Source of the DNA: Pseudomonas parafulva
GTDB taxonomy: Bacteria > Pseudomonadota > Gammaproteobacteria > Pseudomonadales > Pseudomonadaceae
Reading direction: 5' to 3'
Assembly: GCF_000800255.1 (NCBI RefSeq)
Contig: NZ_CP009747.1
Location: 3,100,001 to 3,164,000 of the forward strand
Length of the DNA stretch: 64,000 bases
Part shown: positions 40,863-57,352 of the stretch, piece after piece
How the letters are laid out: the number at the start of each line of letters is the position of its first letter
How positions within the stretch are numbered: the stretch's first letter is position 1
Made by a program: the position numbers and the translations under genes
Notes under the pieces: model-generated
Databases searched by the model: none
The model's input: only the letters and a program-made list of their open reading frames with translations
Told to the model about the DNA's origin: nothing

Positions 40863-42080
40863 TCAGGTACGGTACTCGGCGTTGATCTTCACGTACTCGT
40901 GGGACAGGTCAGTGGTCCAGATCGTCTCGCTGCACTGGCCCCGGCCCAGCTCGATACGGATGGTGATCTCTTCCTGAGCCATCACCGCCGAGCCCTGCTC
41001 CTCGGTGTAGCTCGGGCTGCGCCCCCCCTGGCTGGCGATGCACACGTCCCCCAGGTAGACATCGATCAAGCTCACGTCCAACTGCGGTACCCCCGCACGG
41101 CCGACGGCCGCGAGAATGCGCCCCCAGTTCGGATCGGAGGCGAACAGCGCGGTCTTGATCAGCGGCGAGTGGGCCACGGCATAACCGACGTCCAGGCACT
41201 CCTGGTGATTACCGCCGCCGTTGACCTGCACGGTGACGAACTTGGTCGCCCCTTCGCCGTCGCGCACGATGGCCTGCGCCACCTCCATGCACACCTCGAA
41301 TACCGCCTGCTTCAGCGCCTCGAACAGCGCGCCGCTGGCCTGCGTGACCTCCGGCAGGTCGGCCTGACCAGTGGCGATCAGCATGCAGCAGTCGTTGGTC
41401 GAGGTATCACCATCGATGGTGATGCGGTTGAACGACTTGTTGGCGCCGTCGAGCATCAGGTCCTTGAGTACGGCCGGGGCGACCTTGGCGTCGGTGGCGA
41501 TGTAGCCGAGCATGGTGGCCATGTTCGGGCGGATCATGCCCGCGCCTTTGCTGATCCCGGTGACGGTGACGGTCACGCCGTCATGCTGGAACTGGCGGCT
41601 GGCCCCCTTGGGCAAGGTGTCGGTGGTCATGATGCCGGTGGCGGCTTCAGCCCAGTTGTTTTCCGACAGATCGTCCAGCGCCGCCTGCAAGGCGCCCTCG
41701 ATCTTCTCGACCGGCAGCGGCTCGCCGATCACACCGGTCGAGAATGGCAGCACCGCTTCGGCAGGCACGCCCGCCAGCTCAGCGAGCTTGGCGCAGGTGC
41801 GCTCGGCAGCGGCCAGCCCCAGCGCGCCGGTACCGGCGTTGGCGTTGCCGGTGTTGGTCAGCAGGTAGCGCACAGGACCGTGGACACGTTGCTTGGAGAG
41901 GATCACCGGCGCCGCGCAGAAGGCGTTGAGGGTGAACACGCCGGCCACGCTGGAGCCTTCGGCGCAGCGCATGACCACCACATCCTTGCGTCCGGGGCGC
42001 TTGATGCCCGCCGAGGCGATGCCGAGTTCGAAACCGGGAACCGGGTGCAGGGTAGGCAGGGGACCGAGACCGACAGCCAT
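40863..42080 (-). CDS. argJ: Glutamate N-acetyltransferase ArgJ
   Basis: Enzyme of the cyclic arginine pathway (405 residues), moving acetyl from N-acetylornithine to glutamate. It matures by self-cleavage before the nucleophile Thr189 in [18 protein letters not shown], giving alpha and beta chains. The start [20 protein letters not shown] and the motif [11 protein letters not shown] are typical. The ATG at 42080 is chosen over an upstream frame that runs into the REP element. SD GGAGCG is close upstream. Confidence 0.97.
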   Translation of the reverse strand: MAVGLGPLPTLHPVPGFELGIASAGIKRPGRKDVVVMRCAEGSSVAGVFTLNAFCAAPVILSKQRVHGPVRYLLTNTGNANAGTGALGLAAAERTCAKLAELAGVPAEAVLPFSTGVIGEPLPVEKIEGALQAALDDLSENNWAEAATGIMTTDTLPKGASRQFQHDGVTVTVTGISKGAGMIRPNMATMLGYIATDAKVAPAVLKDLMLDGANKSFNRITIDGDTSTNDCCMLIATGQADLPEVTQASGALFEALKQAVFEVCMEVAQAIVRDGEGATKFVTVQVNGGGNHQECLDVGYAVAHSPLIKTALFASDPNWGRILAAVGRAGVPQLDVSLIDVYLGDVCIASQGGRSPSYTEEQGSAVMAQEEITIRIELGRGQCSETIWTTDLSHEYVKINAEYRT

Positions 42081-42117
42081 TGGAACGCTCCTTGGAAATG
42101 AATGGATTGCGAAAAGC

Positions 42118-42219
42118 AGGGCCGCTTTGCGCCCCATCGCGGCACAAGGCCGCTCCTACAGTGAGTTGAAATACCTGTAGAAGCGGCCTTGTGCCGCGAT
42201 GGGGCGCGAAAGCGGCCCC
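42118..42219. repeat. REP pair (inverted) between secA and argJ
   Basis: A 32-base arm at 42130-42161 is repeated inverted at 42175-42206 with one mismatch, around a 13-base spacer. The core reads GGCACAAGGCCGCTCCTACAG, the typical P. putida-group REP sequence. Outer flanks extend the pairing with one gap. It can form a strong hairpin in either transcript. Confidence 0.9.
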
Positions 42220-42248
42220 GGATGTTACGTCACCGCGAGAGGATCAGA

Positions 42249-44984
<2,736 letters not shown>

Positions 44985-45297
44985 ATCGGCTGGTTCTTCC
45001 ACACTTAGGGATGGAGGGCGGCCCCGAGAGTCGCCCGTGCAGCCCTTGGGCCGCATGCGAACGAGCATTCTACCCGGAAACGATGGTGAGGAAAGTGGTG
45101 GATTTCCACGATGCTGGCACAGCGCTTTTAGCGGGGCTTACCTAACATAGGGATATTTTTTCCAAGTTCAAGGCGCCAGATCATGAAAGCTGCGATTGCC
45201 GACCCTGCCCCCGCGCATCGGTGCGCTGAGGCACGCCGCACAACGGCGGCGATGCCATCTGTTAGACTGCCGATCTTGTAACCTCGTGCGTACCCCG
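44985..45297. other. Divergent secA/dciA intergenic region
   Basis: A 313-base gap. Besides the secA promoter candidate I see no gene, repeat or strong hairpin. Open frames here on the minus strand are short and have no family likeness. Confidence 0.5.
45144..45171 (-). promoter_or_regulatory. Sigma-70 promoter candidate for secA
   Basis: On the minus strand TTGAAC, a 16-base spacer and TATGTT lie about 160 bases before the secA start. Matches are 4/6 and 4/6; by-eye assignment only. Confidence 0.35.
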
Positions 45298-45753
45298 ATG
45301 GCCTATAAACCGCCTTCTGCCCAGCCCCCCGCCGCCCTGCTGCGCCAGGCCAGGCCACTGCGTCTGCTGCTCAACCAGGCCGAGCGCCTGGAGCATCTGC
45401 AGCGCCTGGTGGAAAGCCAACTGCAGCCGGCCGCCCGCGAGCATTGCCATGTCGCCTCGTGGCGCGATGGTTGCCTGCTGCTGGTGGTCACCGACGGGCA
45501 CTGGGCGACCCGCCTGCGCTATCAACACAAACGGCTGCTGACGGCCCTGCGCGGCATGGACGCCTTCGGCAACCTGCAGCGCATTCGCTTCCAGGTACAG
45601 CCGCCGGTCGCGGCGCCGAAACGACCGATACACGCCAGTGAGTTATCGCCCCAGGCCGCGCAGAGCCTGCGCGAAACCGCCGAAGCCATCGAAGACCCGA
45701 AACTGCGCGCAGCGCTCGAGCGTCTGGCCGCCCATGCGCCAGACAACAGCTGA
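45298..45753 (+). CDS. dciA: DciA-like replicative helicase loader (DUF721)
   Basis: A 151-residue DUF721 protein. This family includes DciA, which assists loading of the DnaB helicase in bacteria without DnaC. The conserved KH-like part spans about residues 15-95 (LNQAERLEHLQRLVESQLQPAAREHCHVASWRDGCLLLVVTDGHWATRLRYQ), with a basic, Pro-rich tail beyond. The place between lpxC and secA is as in P. aeruginosa (recalled). ATG at 45298 is preferred over an upstream in-frame start that lacks family similarity. Confidence 0.78.
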   Translation: MAYKPPSAQPPAALLRQARPLRLLLNQAERLEHLQRLVESQLQPAAREHCHVASWRDGCLLLVVTDGHWATRLRYQHKRLLTALRGMDAFGNLQRIRFQVQPPVAAPKRPIHASELSPQAAQSLRETAEAIEDPKLRAALERLAAHAPDNS

Positions 45754-45768
45754 TCGCAGAATGAAAAA

Positions 45769-45788
45769 AGGCCACCCGAAGGTGGCCT
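45769..45788 (-). terminator. lpxC terminator
   Basis: A perfect 8-bp stem (AGGCCACC / GGTGGCCT) with a four-base loop is followed by TTTTTT on the minus strand, 24 bases after the lpxC stop. This ends the division and cell wall cluster. Confidence 0.85.
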
Positions 45789-45812
45789 CAATGAACTAGA
45801 GAGTGTTCGAAC

Positions 45813-46760
<948 letters not shown>

Positions 46761-46836
46761 TCAACAAAGGCTGGGAATGATAGCAGACCCGGCCTTTGCT
46801 GAACACCAATCACCCTCATAGCCCTGATAAATTCCA

Positions 46837-48033
46837 TCAATCGGCCTGGCGACGCAGGAAGGCCGGGATGTCCAGGTAATCCAGATCGTCCTGTGGGTTG
46901 AGTTTGGCCGCAGCGGCAGCACCGGCGTGAGCCTGGTTGCGCATCACGGTCGGACGCTCCAGCTCACGGTAATTGACCGATGGCTGTTCTGGACGCACGG
47001 GTGCCGGATTGGAGGCTTCGTACACCTGTTGCGCGGTCTGCAGGGTGTTGTCCACCACTTTGACCGGCTTCTCGATACGCGCACCCAGGCCAGTAGCGAC
47101 CACGGTGACGTGCAGCTCGTCGCGCATGTCCGGATCGATCACGGTACCGACCTTGACCATTGCGTGGTCGGAGGCGAAGGCTTCGATGATGCTACCCACA
47201 TCGGAGTACTCACCCAGCGACAGGTCAGGACCTGCGGTGATGTTCACCAGGATGCCGCGGGCGCCCTGCAGGTTGACGTCTTCGAGCAGCGGGTTGCGGA
47301 TCGCCGCTTCGGTGGCCTCGCGGGCACGGTTCGGACCGCTGGCGCAGCCGGTACCCATCATGGCCATACCCATTTCGCCCATCACGGTGCGCACGTCGGC
47401 AAAGTCGACGTTGATCATGCCGGGACGCTTGATGATGTCGGAAATACCGCGCACGGCACCGGCGAGCACATCGTCCGCCTTGGCGAACGCCGACAGCAAG
47501 CTGGCGTCCTTGCCCAGGATGGTCAGCAGCTTCTCGTTGGGAATGGTGATCAACGAGTCGACGCTTTCAGCCAGCATGCGAATGCCTTCGTCGGCGATCT
47601 GCATGCGCTTGCGGCCTTCGAACGGGAACGGACGGGTCACCACTGCGACGGTGAGAATGCCCATTTCCTTCGCCACTTCGGCGATGATCGGCGCTGCACC
47701 GGTACCGGTACCGCCGCCCATGCCGGTGGTGATGAACACCATGTTGGTGCCCTGCAGGACTTCGGCAATGCGCTCACGGTCTTCCAGCGCGGCCTGACGA
47801 CCGACTTCCGGATTGGCACCTGCGCCCAGGCCCTTGGTAACGCCGGTACCCAGTTGCAGGATGGTGCGTGCACCGATGCTCTTGAGCGCCTGTGCATCGG
47901 TGTTGGCGCAGATGAACTCCACGCCCTCGATGTTGCTTTTGACCATGTGGTTGACGGCGTTGCCACCACCACCACCGACGCCGATCACTTTGATGACCGG
48001 GCTTTGCGGGACGTTGTCTACGAGCTCGAACAT
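46837..48033 (-). CDS. ftsZ: Cell division GTPase FtsZ
   Basis: Tubulin-like GTPase (398 residues) that forms the division ring. Visible are the N-terminal GVGGGGGNAVNHM, the tubulin signature GGGTGTGAAP within the T4 loop, the NVDFADVRTVM synergy loop region, a variable linker and the conserved C-terminal peptide LDYLDIPAFLRRQ, which binds FtsA and ZipA. ATG at 48033 with AAGGAGAG upstream. It lies 57 bases after ftsA. Confidence 0.99.
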   Translation of the reverse strand: MFELVDNVPQSPVIKVIGVGGGGGNAVNHMVKSNIEGVEFICANTDAQALKSIGARTILQLGTGVTKGLGAGANPEVGRQAALEDRERIAEVLQGTNMVFITTGMGGGTGTGAAPIIAEVAKEMGILTVAVVTRPFPFEGRKRMQIADEGIRMLAESVDSLITIPNEKLLTILGKDASLLSAFAKADDVLAGAVRGISDIIKRPGMINVDFADVRTVMGEMGMAMMGTGCASGPNRAREATEAAIRNPLLEDVNLQGARGILVNITAGPDLSLGEYSDVGSIIEAFASDHAMVKVGTVIDPDMRDELHVTVVATGLGARIEKPVKVVDNTLQTAQQVYEASNPAPVRPEQPSVNYRELERPTVMRNQAHAGAAAAAKLNPQDDLDYLDIPAFLRRQAD

Positions 48034-48090
48034 TTTCCCTCTCCTTACAGTTCTCTAGTTTTTTAGCGCCTACCACTACTGCTTTGAAAC

Positions 48091-49347
48091 TTAGAAATTG
48101 CCTTGGACCCAGCGCTTGAAGCGCTCAAGCACCGGGGCCTTCGGTTCATCGCCATAGCTGTTGCTGCTGCTGTTGCCGGTCAGGGGCAGGTCCTCGGTCT
48201 GCTTGTGCAGGCCGTAGGTGAGCAGTCCCACGCCGGTTGAATAGATCGGGTTGCGCACCACATCGCTCAGCCCCCGAACGCTGTGCGGCACGCCAAGGCG
48301 TACCGGCATGTGGAAAATTTCTTCGGCCAGCTCCACCGCGCCTTCCATCTTCGCGGTACCGCCGGTGAGGACGATGCCGGCCGGCACCAGGTCTTCGTAG
48401 CCACTGCGGCGCAGCTCGGCCTGAATCAGGGTGAACAGCTCGTCGTAACGCGGCTCGACCACCTCGGCCAGGGCCTGGCGCGACAGTTCGCGCGGCGGAC
48501 GATCGCCGACGCTCGGCACCTTGATGGTTTCGCCGGCACCCGCCAGCTTGGCCAGGGCACAGGCGTAGCGGATCTTGATTTCCTCGGCGTACTGCGTCGG
48601 TGTGCGCAGGGCCATGGCGATGTCGTTGGTGACTTGGTCGCCTGCAATCGGAATCACGGCGGTGTGACGAATCGCGCCTTCGGTGAAGATGGCGATGTCG
48701 GTGGTGCCGCCGCCGATGTCCACCAGGCACACGCCCAGTTCCTTCTCGTCGTCGGTCAGCACCGAGTAGGCCGAGGCCAGTTGCTCGAGGATGATGTCGT
48801 CGATTTCCAGGCCACAGCGGCGCACGCACTTCTCGATGTTCTGCGCTGCGTTGACCGCGCAGGTGACCACGTGGACCTTGGCCTCCAGGCGTACGCCGGA
48901 CATGCCCAGGGGCTCACGCACGCCTTCCTGGTTATCGATCACGTAGTCTTGCGGCAAGGTGTGCAGCACGCGCTGGTCGGCAGGAATGGCCACGGCCTGG
49001 GCGGCGTCGAGTACGCGCTCCAGGTCGGCGACGCTGACCTCGCGGTCGCGGATGGCGACGATACCGTGGGAGTTCAGGCTGCGGATGTGATTGCCGGCCA
49101 CGCCGACGAACGCCGAGTGGATGCGGCAGCCCGCCATCAACTGCGCCTCTTCCACCGCGCGCTGGATCGACTGCACGGTCGATTCGATGTTCACCACCAC
49201 ACCTTTCTTCAGGCCGCGGGACGGATGAGTACCGATCCCGACGATCTCCAGGGTGCCGTCCGCCGCCACTTCGCCCACCAGGGCGACGACCTTGGAGGTG
49301 CCGATGTCCAGCCCGACGATCATTTTGCCGCTATGCGCGTTTGCCAT
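48091..49347 (-). CDS. ftsA: Cell division protein FtsA
   Basis: Actin-like membrane tether (418 residues) that anchors FtsZ. Motifs are the phosphate 1 segment MIVGLDIGTSKVVALVGE, the phosphate 2 segment VCLVDIGGGTTDIAIF, the adenosine segment GIVLTGGTAKMEG and the C-terminal amphipathic helix VLERFKRWVQGNF, which inserts in the membrane. ATG at 49347, 14 bases after ftsQ. Confidence 0.98.
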   Translation of the reverse strand: MANAHSGKMIVGLDIGTSKVVALVGEVAADGTLEIVGIGTHPSRGLKKGVVVNIESTVQSIQRAVEEAQLMAGCRIHSAFVGVAGNHIRSLNSHGIVAIRDREVSVADLERVLDAAQAVAIPADQRVLHTLPQDYVIDNQEGVREPLGMSGVRLEAKVHVVTCAVNAAQNIEKCVRRCGLEIDDIILEQLASAYSVLTDDEKELGVCLVDIGGGTTDIAIFTEGAIRHTAVIPIAGDQVTNDIAMALRTPTQYAEEIKIRYACALAKLAGAGETIKVPSVGDRPPRELSRQALAEVVEPRYDELFTLIQAELRRSGYEDLVPAGIVLTGGTAKMEGAVELAEEIFHMPVRLGVPHSVRGLSDVVRNPIYSTGVGLLTYGLHKQTEDLPLTGNSSSNSYGDEPKAPVLERFKRWVQGNF

Positions 49348-49361
49348 GGTCCTGCCTCTCT

Positions 49362-50231
49362 CTAATTCTTCGCAACGGCGGGTTGGGCCGTCGTCGGTGC
49401 AATCGGTTCCCGCCAGCCAACGGCTAATCCGTTGGCGTACCGCAGATCGACGCGGGCGATGTTGGCGATCTGCTCTTTGAGTGTCTTGTCGTAAATGGCA
49501 ATGAACCGGCGCATCTTCTCCACCAGATGATCGCGTCCCAGCAGCAGCTCGATGCCTGGACCGGTGCTACCCGCACCCGTGGTCAGGAACCAGCTGCCTC
49601 GCTCGCGCAGCTCCAGGCGAGCGATGGAGAACCCGAGGGGACGCAGCATCTGGCTCAGTACCTGATACTGCTGCATGACTTGTTGCTGAGCGCGCTGCGG
49701 GCCGAACAACTGCGGCAGGTGCTCATAGTTGGCCAGCTCGCGCGGGGTGAAGGCCTGGCCCTGGTTGTTGAGCAAGGCCTCGTCGCCCCAGCGCGCGACA
49801 GGCAGTTGTTCCTCGAGGCGAATCACCACCTCGTTGGGCCAGACCCGACGCACTTCGGCGTGGGCGATCCACGGCATCTGCTCGAGCTCGGTGCGCATCG
49901 CCGGCAGGTCGACGCTGAAGAAGCTCGCCGCCACGTAGGGCGCAATACGCTGCTGTACCGCCTGCTGGCTGATGTAGCTGAGGTCGCCCTGCACGGCGAT
50001 CTTGGTGATCGGCCGGTCGGCATAGGGCATCAGCCTGATCGCCCCCTCATAGGCGCCGAAACCGGCCGCCACCAGCAGCACCGGCCACAGCAGGCGCTTG
50101 AGGCCTCCGAAGTTCGGCCGAGGCAGGCGCGCCGATACGGGCTCGTCGGCCACCAGTCGGCTGGCACCGCGCGGCACCGGCTTGCTACGGCCGGTCACGG
50201 GTTGCTGCTGACGTATCATTGCGCCTTGCAT
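49362..50231 (-). CDS. ftsQ: Cell division protein FtsQ
   Basis: Bitopic divisome protein (289 residues) that links early and late components. A basic cytosolic N-terminus is followed by one helix ([19 protein letters not shown]), a POTRA domain ([22 protein letters not shown]) and the FtsQ beta domain ([21 protein letters not shown]). ATG at 50231; an internal ATG at 50219 is also possible. It starts five bases after the ddlB stop. Confidence 0.95.
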   Translation of the reverse strand: MQGAMIRQQQPVTGRSKPVPRGASRLVADEPVSARLPRPNFGGLKRLLWPVLLVAAGFGAYEGAIRLMPYADRPITKIAVQGDLSYISQQAVQQRIAPYVAASFFSVDLPAMRTELEQMPWIAHAEVRRVWPNEVVIRLEEQLPVARWGDEALLNNQGQAFTPRELANYEHLPQLFGPQRAQQQVMQQYQVLSQMLRPLGFSIARLELRERGSWFLTTGAGSTGPGIELLLGRDHLVEKMRRFIAIYDKTLKEQIANIARVDLRYANGLAVGWREPIAPTTAQPAVAKN

Positions 50232-50236
50232 GGTGA

Positions 50237-52636
<2,400 letters not shown>

Positions 52637-52644
<8 letters not shown>

Positions 52645-53716
52645 GGGCCACCTCCAGACAGATGTCGACTACGGTGCTGGTTGCGGCAGGTTTGGCCAGG
52701 CGGCGAGCGGTGCCGGCCATGGTGTCGAGTTTCTCGGGTTGCATCAGCACCTCGTTCAGGCGTTCAGCGAGCTGCGCTGCGCCAGTTGTCGCTTGTGGCA
52801 GCAGGAAGGCGGCGCCTTCCCGAGCCAGGTATTGGGCGTTGTGGGTCTGGTGGTCGTCGATGGCGTGGGGCAAAGGCACCAGCATCGAAGGCAGGCCCGC
52901 CGCCGCGAGTTCGCTGACGGTCAGGGCTCCGGCCCGACACACCACCATGTCTGCCCAGCCGTAGGCATGGGCCATGTCCTTGATGAAGGGCTCCACCTGG
53001 GCGTCGATCCCGGCCTCGCGATAACGCTCGGCGGTGACCTCGGCGTGTTGCTTGCCGGCCTGGTGGAACACCTCGGGACGAAGGTCGACGGACACTTCGG
53101 ACAGGGCCTTAGGCAGCAATTTGTTCAATGGTTCCGCACCCAGGCTACCGCCGAGCACCAACAGCCGTGCGCGGCGCTCGGCCAGGGGCAGGCGTGGCGA
53201 CTCCAGGAACAGTTCGCGGCGTACCGGATTACCGGTGGTGCGGCGTTTCTCGCTGGCCTCGAAGGTGTCGGGGAAGGCTTCGCAGACCCGCGCAGCCAAT
53301 GGCACAAGCAAGCGGTTGGCGGTACCAGCGCGGGCGTTCTGCTCGTGGATCACCAGCGGCACGCCGCACAACCGCGCGGCGACGCCGCCGGGGCCTGTGA
53401 CATAGCCACCGAAACCGAGCACGCACACCGGTTGCAGTTCGCGGATGATGCGCCGTGCCTGCAACACGGCCTTGACCAAGGTGAACGGCGCCTTGAGCAG
53501 GGACAGCTTGCCCTTGCCGCGCAGACCGCTGACCTGGATCAGGTGCAGCGGCAGGCCAGCCTGCGGCACCAGCTCGTTCTCGATGCCGCGAGGGGTGCCC
53601 AACCAATGCACGCTGTAGCCACGGGCCTGGAATTCACGCGCGCAGGCCAGCGCCGGGAACACGTGCCCGCCAGTGCCACCGGCCATGATCAAGACGTTCT
53701 TGCCGTCAGCGCCCAT
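52637..53716 (-). CDS. murG: Lipid II synthase MurG
   Basis: Membrane-associated glycosyltransferase (359 residues) that adds GlcNAc to lipid I. Signatures are [45 protein letters not shown] and [15 protein letters not shown] at 53716 has GAGGAG seven bases upstream and is chosen over a longer frame. It overlaps the ftsW 3' end by 11 bases. Confidence 0.97.
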
Positions 53717-54920
53717 GACTGGTCTCCTCGGCAAAATCGCTTTCCTTGAACTCGTGCTCTTCGCTGCCCAGGTGCGTTCGGCTCTCCCATTCGATGCGCA
53801 GCAGCAGCCCTACGCAGGCGCAGCAGATGACCAGCGAACTGCCCCCGTAACTGAGGAACGGCAGGGTCAGGCCTTTGGTAGGCAGCAGACCGACGTTCAC
53901 ACCGATGTTGATGAGGAACTGGCCGATCCACAGGAACGCCAGGCCGAATGCCATGTAGGCGGCGAAGAATTGCTTGGCCTTCTCGGCCCACAGACCGATG
54001 TAGAGGGCGCGAATGGTGACGAACACGAACAGCGCCACGGTGCACAGCGAGCCAACCACACCCAGTTCCTCGGCCAGTACCGAGAACACGAAGTCGGTGT
54101 GCGCTTCGGGCAGGTAGAACTGTTTCTGCACGCTGTTGCCAAGGCCCACGCCCAGCCACTCGCCGCGACCGAAAGCGATCAGCGCCTGGGTGAGCTGGTA
54201 ACCGGAACCGAACTGATCGGACCAGGGGTCAGTGAAGGTGATCAGACGCGCCATCCGATAAGGCTGAGCCTGCACCAGGACGAACACCGCGACCACCGCC
54301 AGTACCACCATCAGCGAGAAGCGGAACAACCCCACCCCACCTAAGAACAGCATCGCGGCCGCAGCGCCCATCATCACCACCGTGGCGCCAAAGTCCGGCT
54401 CCATCAGCAGCAGGCCGGCCATCGGCAGCAGCACGATGAACGGCTTGAAGAAGCCCATCCAGCTCTCGCGCACTTCGGTCTGCCGGCGTACCAGGTAACC
54501 CGCCAGGTAGATCACCACGAACACCTTGGCGATTTCCGATGGCTGTACGTTGAAGAAGCTGAAACCGATCCAGCGCATCGAGCCGTTCACTTCACGGCCA
54601 ATGCCGGGCACCAGCACCAGCACTAGCAGGCCAAAAGCGCCGATCAGCATCATGAAGCCCATGCGCTGCCAGGTGGCGATCGGCACCATCATCGTCACGC
54701 CGCAGGCGCCAAGGCCCAGGGCGACATACACCAGGTGGCGAATCATGTGGTACAGCGGATTGCCCGACTGCACCGCAGCCACTTCCGACGAAGCCGAGGT
54801 GATCATCACCAGGCCCAGGCCCAGCAGCGCCAGGCAGCCGGCCAGCAGCGGGAAGTCCAGGTCGATGCCACGCCCGCTGATGAGCGGTGACGGATACGGC
54901 TTGATGATGCCGAAAATCAT
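53706..54920 (-). CDS. ftsW: Peptidoglycan glycosyltransferase FtsW
   Basis: SEDS-family septal peptidoglycan polymerase (404 residues, about ten helices) working with FtsI. Visible signatures are LVPGIGREVNGSMRWIGFSFFNVQPSEIAKV split at its conserved Gly/Pro, GMMGAAAAMLFLGGV-type helices, SVQKQFYLPEAHTDFVFSVLAEELG and the end PFLSYGGSSLVICCACVGLLL. ATG at 54920 has GAGGGG upstream and overlaps murD by four bases. Confidence 0.96.
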   Translation of the reverse strand: MIFGIIKPYPSPLISGRGIDLDFPLLAGCLALLGLGLVMITSASSEVAAVQSGNPLYHMIRHLVYVALGLGACGVTMMVPIATWQRMGFMMLIGAFGLLVLVLVPGIGREVNGSMRWIGFSFFNVQPSEIAKVFVVIYLAGYLVRRQTEVRESWMGFFKPFIVLLPMAGLLLMEPDFGATVVMMGAAAAMLFLGGVGLFRFSLMVVLAVVAVFVLVQAQPYRMARLITFTDPWSDQFGSGYQLTQALIAFGRGEWLGVGLGNSVQKQFYLPEAHTDFVFSVLAEELGVVGSLCTVALFVFVTIRALYIGLWAEKAKQFFAAYMAFGLAFLWIGQFLINIGVNVGLLPTKGLTLPFLSYGGSSLVICCACVGLLLRIEWESRTHLGSEEHEFKESDFAEETSHGR

Positions 54921-56263
54921 GCCAGCCCCTCCGCTGCCTGGGCGAACAGACGCCCGCGTTCTTCGAAATTCCTGAACATGTCCAGGCTGGCGCACGCAGG
55001 CGACAGCAGCACCGCATCGCCCGGCTCGGCGAGTTCAGCGCAGCGCTGCACGGCCTCCTCCAGGCTGGCGACTCGCACCAGCGGCAGCGCGCCTTCAAGC
55101 GTCTCGCTCAGGCGTTGGGCATCACGACCCAGCAGCACCACGGCGCGGCAATGCCGGCCGGTCGGCTCGCGCAGGGCGGCGAAATCAGCCCCCTTGCCGT
55201 CACCGCCGGCGATCAGGACCAGCTTGCCTTCGATGTCTGCGCCCAGGCCTTCAATGGCCGCCAGCGCGGCACCGACATTGGTGGCCTTGGAATCGTCGTA
55301 CCAGTTCACACCGTTGCGCTCGCGCACCCATTGGCAGCGATGAGCCAGGCCGGTGAATTCGCGCAGCGCCTCGAGCATCGGCTGGAACGGCAACCCGGCT
55401 GCATGACCCAGGGCCAACGCCGCCAGGGCGTTGCTCTGGTTGTGCGCACCGCGGATCTTCAGTTCACGCACAGGCATCAACGATTGAAATTCGAATGCCA
55501 GGTACTTCTCGCCATCGGCTTCTCGCAGGCCGAAAGCCTTGAAGTCCGGCGCGTTGAGACCGAATGTCCAGCAGGGACGCCCTTCGACCGGCAGCGGCCG
55601 GCTCAAGGCGTCCTGACGGTTCACCACCACCTGGCGAGCACCTCGGAAAATGCGGTGCTTGGCCAAGTGATAGGCCGGCAGACCGCTGTAGCGGTCCATA
55701 TGGTCTTCGCTGATGTTGAGCACGGTGGCCACTTCAGCGTTGAGCTGATCGGTGGTTTCCAACTGGAAGCTCGACAGCTCCAGCACGTACAACTCGACGC
55801 TGTCGTCGAGCAGATCCAGTGCCGGCGTGCCGAGGTTACCGCCGACGGCCACGCGCTTACCGGCCTTGGCGGCCATCTCGCCCACCAGAGTGGTGACCGT
55901 GCTCTTGGCGTTGGAACCGCTGATCGCCACGATCGGCGCCTTGGCCTGACGAGCGAACAACTCGATGTCGCCGGACAGCGTCACGCCACGCGCGGCGGCC
56001 TGTTGAAGCGCTGGCGTGGACAGGGCCAGGCCGGGGCTTACGTACAAGGTGCTGGCGCGGCACAGGAAGTCGACGTCCAGCTCACCACAGCGTACTTCCA
56101 CCTGCGGGTAGTCACGGCGCAGGGTGTCCAGTTCCGGCGGTTGCTCGCGGGTGTCGGCGACCGCAAAGGCGATGCCCTGGCCCGCCAGGAAGCGAACCAG
56201 GGACATGCCGCTCTTGCCGAGGCCGACAATGATGCGGAATTGGTCGGAAGCGATCAGTGACAC
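54917..56263 (-). CDS. murD: UDP-N-acetylmuramoyl-L-alanine--D-glutamate ligase MurD
   Basis: Second Mur ligase (448 residues), adding D-Glu. The N-terminal domain starts RIIVGLGKSGMSLVRFL. The ATP loop reads IVAISGSNAKSTVTTL, and the central motif LNISEDHMDRYSG and NWYDDSKATNVGAAL follow. GTG start at 56263, six bases after the mraY stop. Confidence 0.97.
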   Translation of the reverse strand: MSLIASDQFRIIVGLGKSGMSLVRFLAGQGIAFAVADTREQPPELDTLRRDYPQVEVRCGELDVDFLCRASTLYVSPGLALSTPALQQAAARGVTLSGDIELFARQAKAPIVAISGSNAKSTVTTLVGEMAAKAGKRVAVGGNLGTPALDLLDDSVELYVLELSSFQLETTDQLNAEVATVLNISEDHMDRYSGLPAYHLAKHRIFRGARQVVVNRQDALSRPLPVEGRPCWTFGLNAPDFKAFGLREADGEKYLAFEFQSLMPVRELKIRGAHNQSNALAALALGHAAGLPFQPMLEALREFTGLAHRCQWVRERNGVNWYDDSKATNVGAALAAIEGLGADIEGKLVLIAGGDGKGADFAALREPTGRHCRAVVLLGRDAQRLSETLEGALPLVRVASLEEAVQRCAELAEPGDAVLLSPACASLDMFRNFEERGRLFAQAAEGLA

Positions 56264-56269
56264 GCTCGT

Positions 56270-57352
56270 TTACCTCAATTTCAGGGTGGCAAGGCCGACC
56301 AGCACCAGAATCACGGTGATGATCCAGAATCGGACGATCACCCGCGGCTCGGGCCATCCCTTGAGTTCGAAGTGATGATGAATCGGCGCCATGCGGAACA
56401 CGCGCTTGCCCGTGAGCTTGAAGGAGGCGACCTGAATCACCACCGACAGGGTTTCCATGACGAACACACCGCCCATGATGAACAGCACGATTTCCTGACG
56501 GACGATCACGGCGATGGTGCCCAGCGCAGCGCCCAGCGCCAGCGCGCCGACGTCGCCCATGAACACTTGGGCCGGATAGGTGTTGAACCACAGGAAGCCC
56601 AGGCCGGCGCCGATCAGCGCGCCGCAGAACACGATCAGTTCGCCCGAACCCGGCACGTAAGGAATCAGCAGGTACTCGGCGAACTTCACGTTGCCCGACA
56701 GGTAGCAGAAGATGCCCAATGCGCCGCCGACCATCACCGTCGGCATGATCGCCAGACCATCGAGGCCATCGGTCAGGTTGACCGCGTTGCTCGAACCGAC
56801 GATGACGAAGTAGGTGAGGATCACGAAGCCGGCACCCAGCGGGATGGTGAAGTCCTTGAGGAACGGCACAATGAGGGTGGTTTCGACGCTGGTGGGTGCA
56901 GTCATGTAGAGGAACACCGCAGCGCCCAGGCCGAATACCGATTGCCAGAAGTATTTCCAGCGGCTTGGCAGCCCCCGGGAATTCTTCTCGATCACCTTGC
57001 GGTAATCGTCGACCCAGCCAATGGCGCCGAACAGCAGGGTGACGATCAGCACCACCCACACATAGCGATTGCTCAGGTCCGCCCACAGCAAGGTGCTGAT
57101 GGCGATGGCCGAGAGGATCAGCGCGCCGCCCATGGTGGGCGTGCCAGATTTGGACAGGTGCGATTGCGGGCCGTCGTTACGCACGGCCTGACCGATCTGG
57201 CGAATCTGCAGGGTACGAATCATCCACGGCCCCAGCCACAGCGCCAGGGACAGGGCAGTCAGCACGCCCAGGATCCCGCGCAGGGACAGGTACTGGAAGA
57301 CCGCGAAGCCCTTGTAGAACTGTTGCAGATACTCAGCCAACAGCAGCAGCAT
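56270..57352 (-). CDS. mraY: Phospho-N-acetylmuramoyl-pentapeptide transferase MraY
   Basis: Ten-helix enzyme (360 residues) that makes lipid I on undecaprenyl phosphate. It starts [20 protein letters not shown] and contains the catalytic acidic motifs GWVDDYRK (Asp-Asp) and [13 protein letters not shown], and the His-rich loop [12 protein letters not shown]. The ATG at 57352 shares one base with the murF stop (TAATG). Confidence 0.98.
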   Translation of the reverse strand: MLLLLAEYLQQFYKGFAVFQYLSLRGILGVLTALSLALWLGPWMIRTLQIRQIGQAVRNDGPQSHLSKSGTPTMGGALILSAIAISTLLWADLSNRYVWVVLIVTLLFGAIGWVDDYRKVIEKNSRGLPSRWKYFWQSVFGLGAAVFLYMTAPTSVETTLIVPFLKDFTIPLGAGFVILTYFVIVGSSNAVNLTDGLDGLAIMPTVMVGGALGIFCYLSGNVKFAEYLLIPYVPGSGELIVFCGALIGAGLGFLWFNTYPAQVFMGDVGALALGAALGTIAVIVRQEIVLFIMGGVFVMETLSVVIQVASFKLTGKRVFRMAPIHHHFELKGWPEPRVIVRFWIITVILVLVGLATLKLR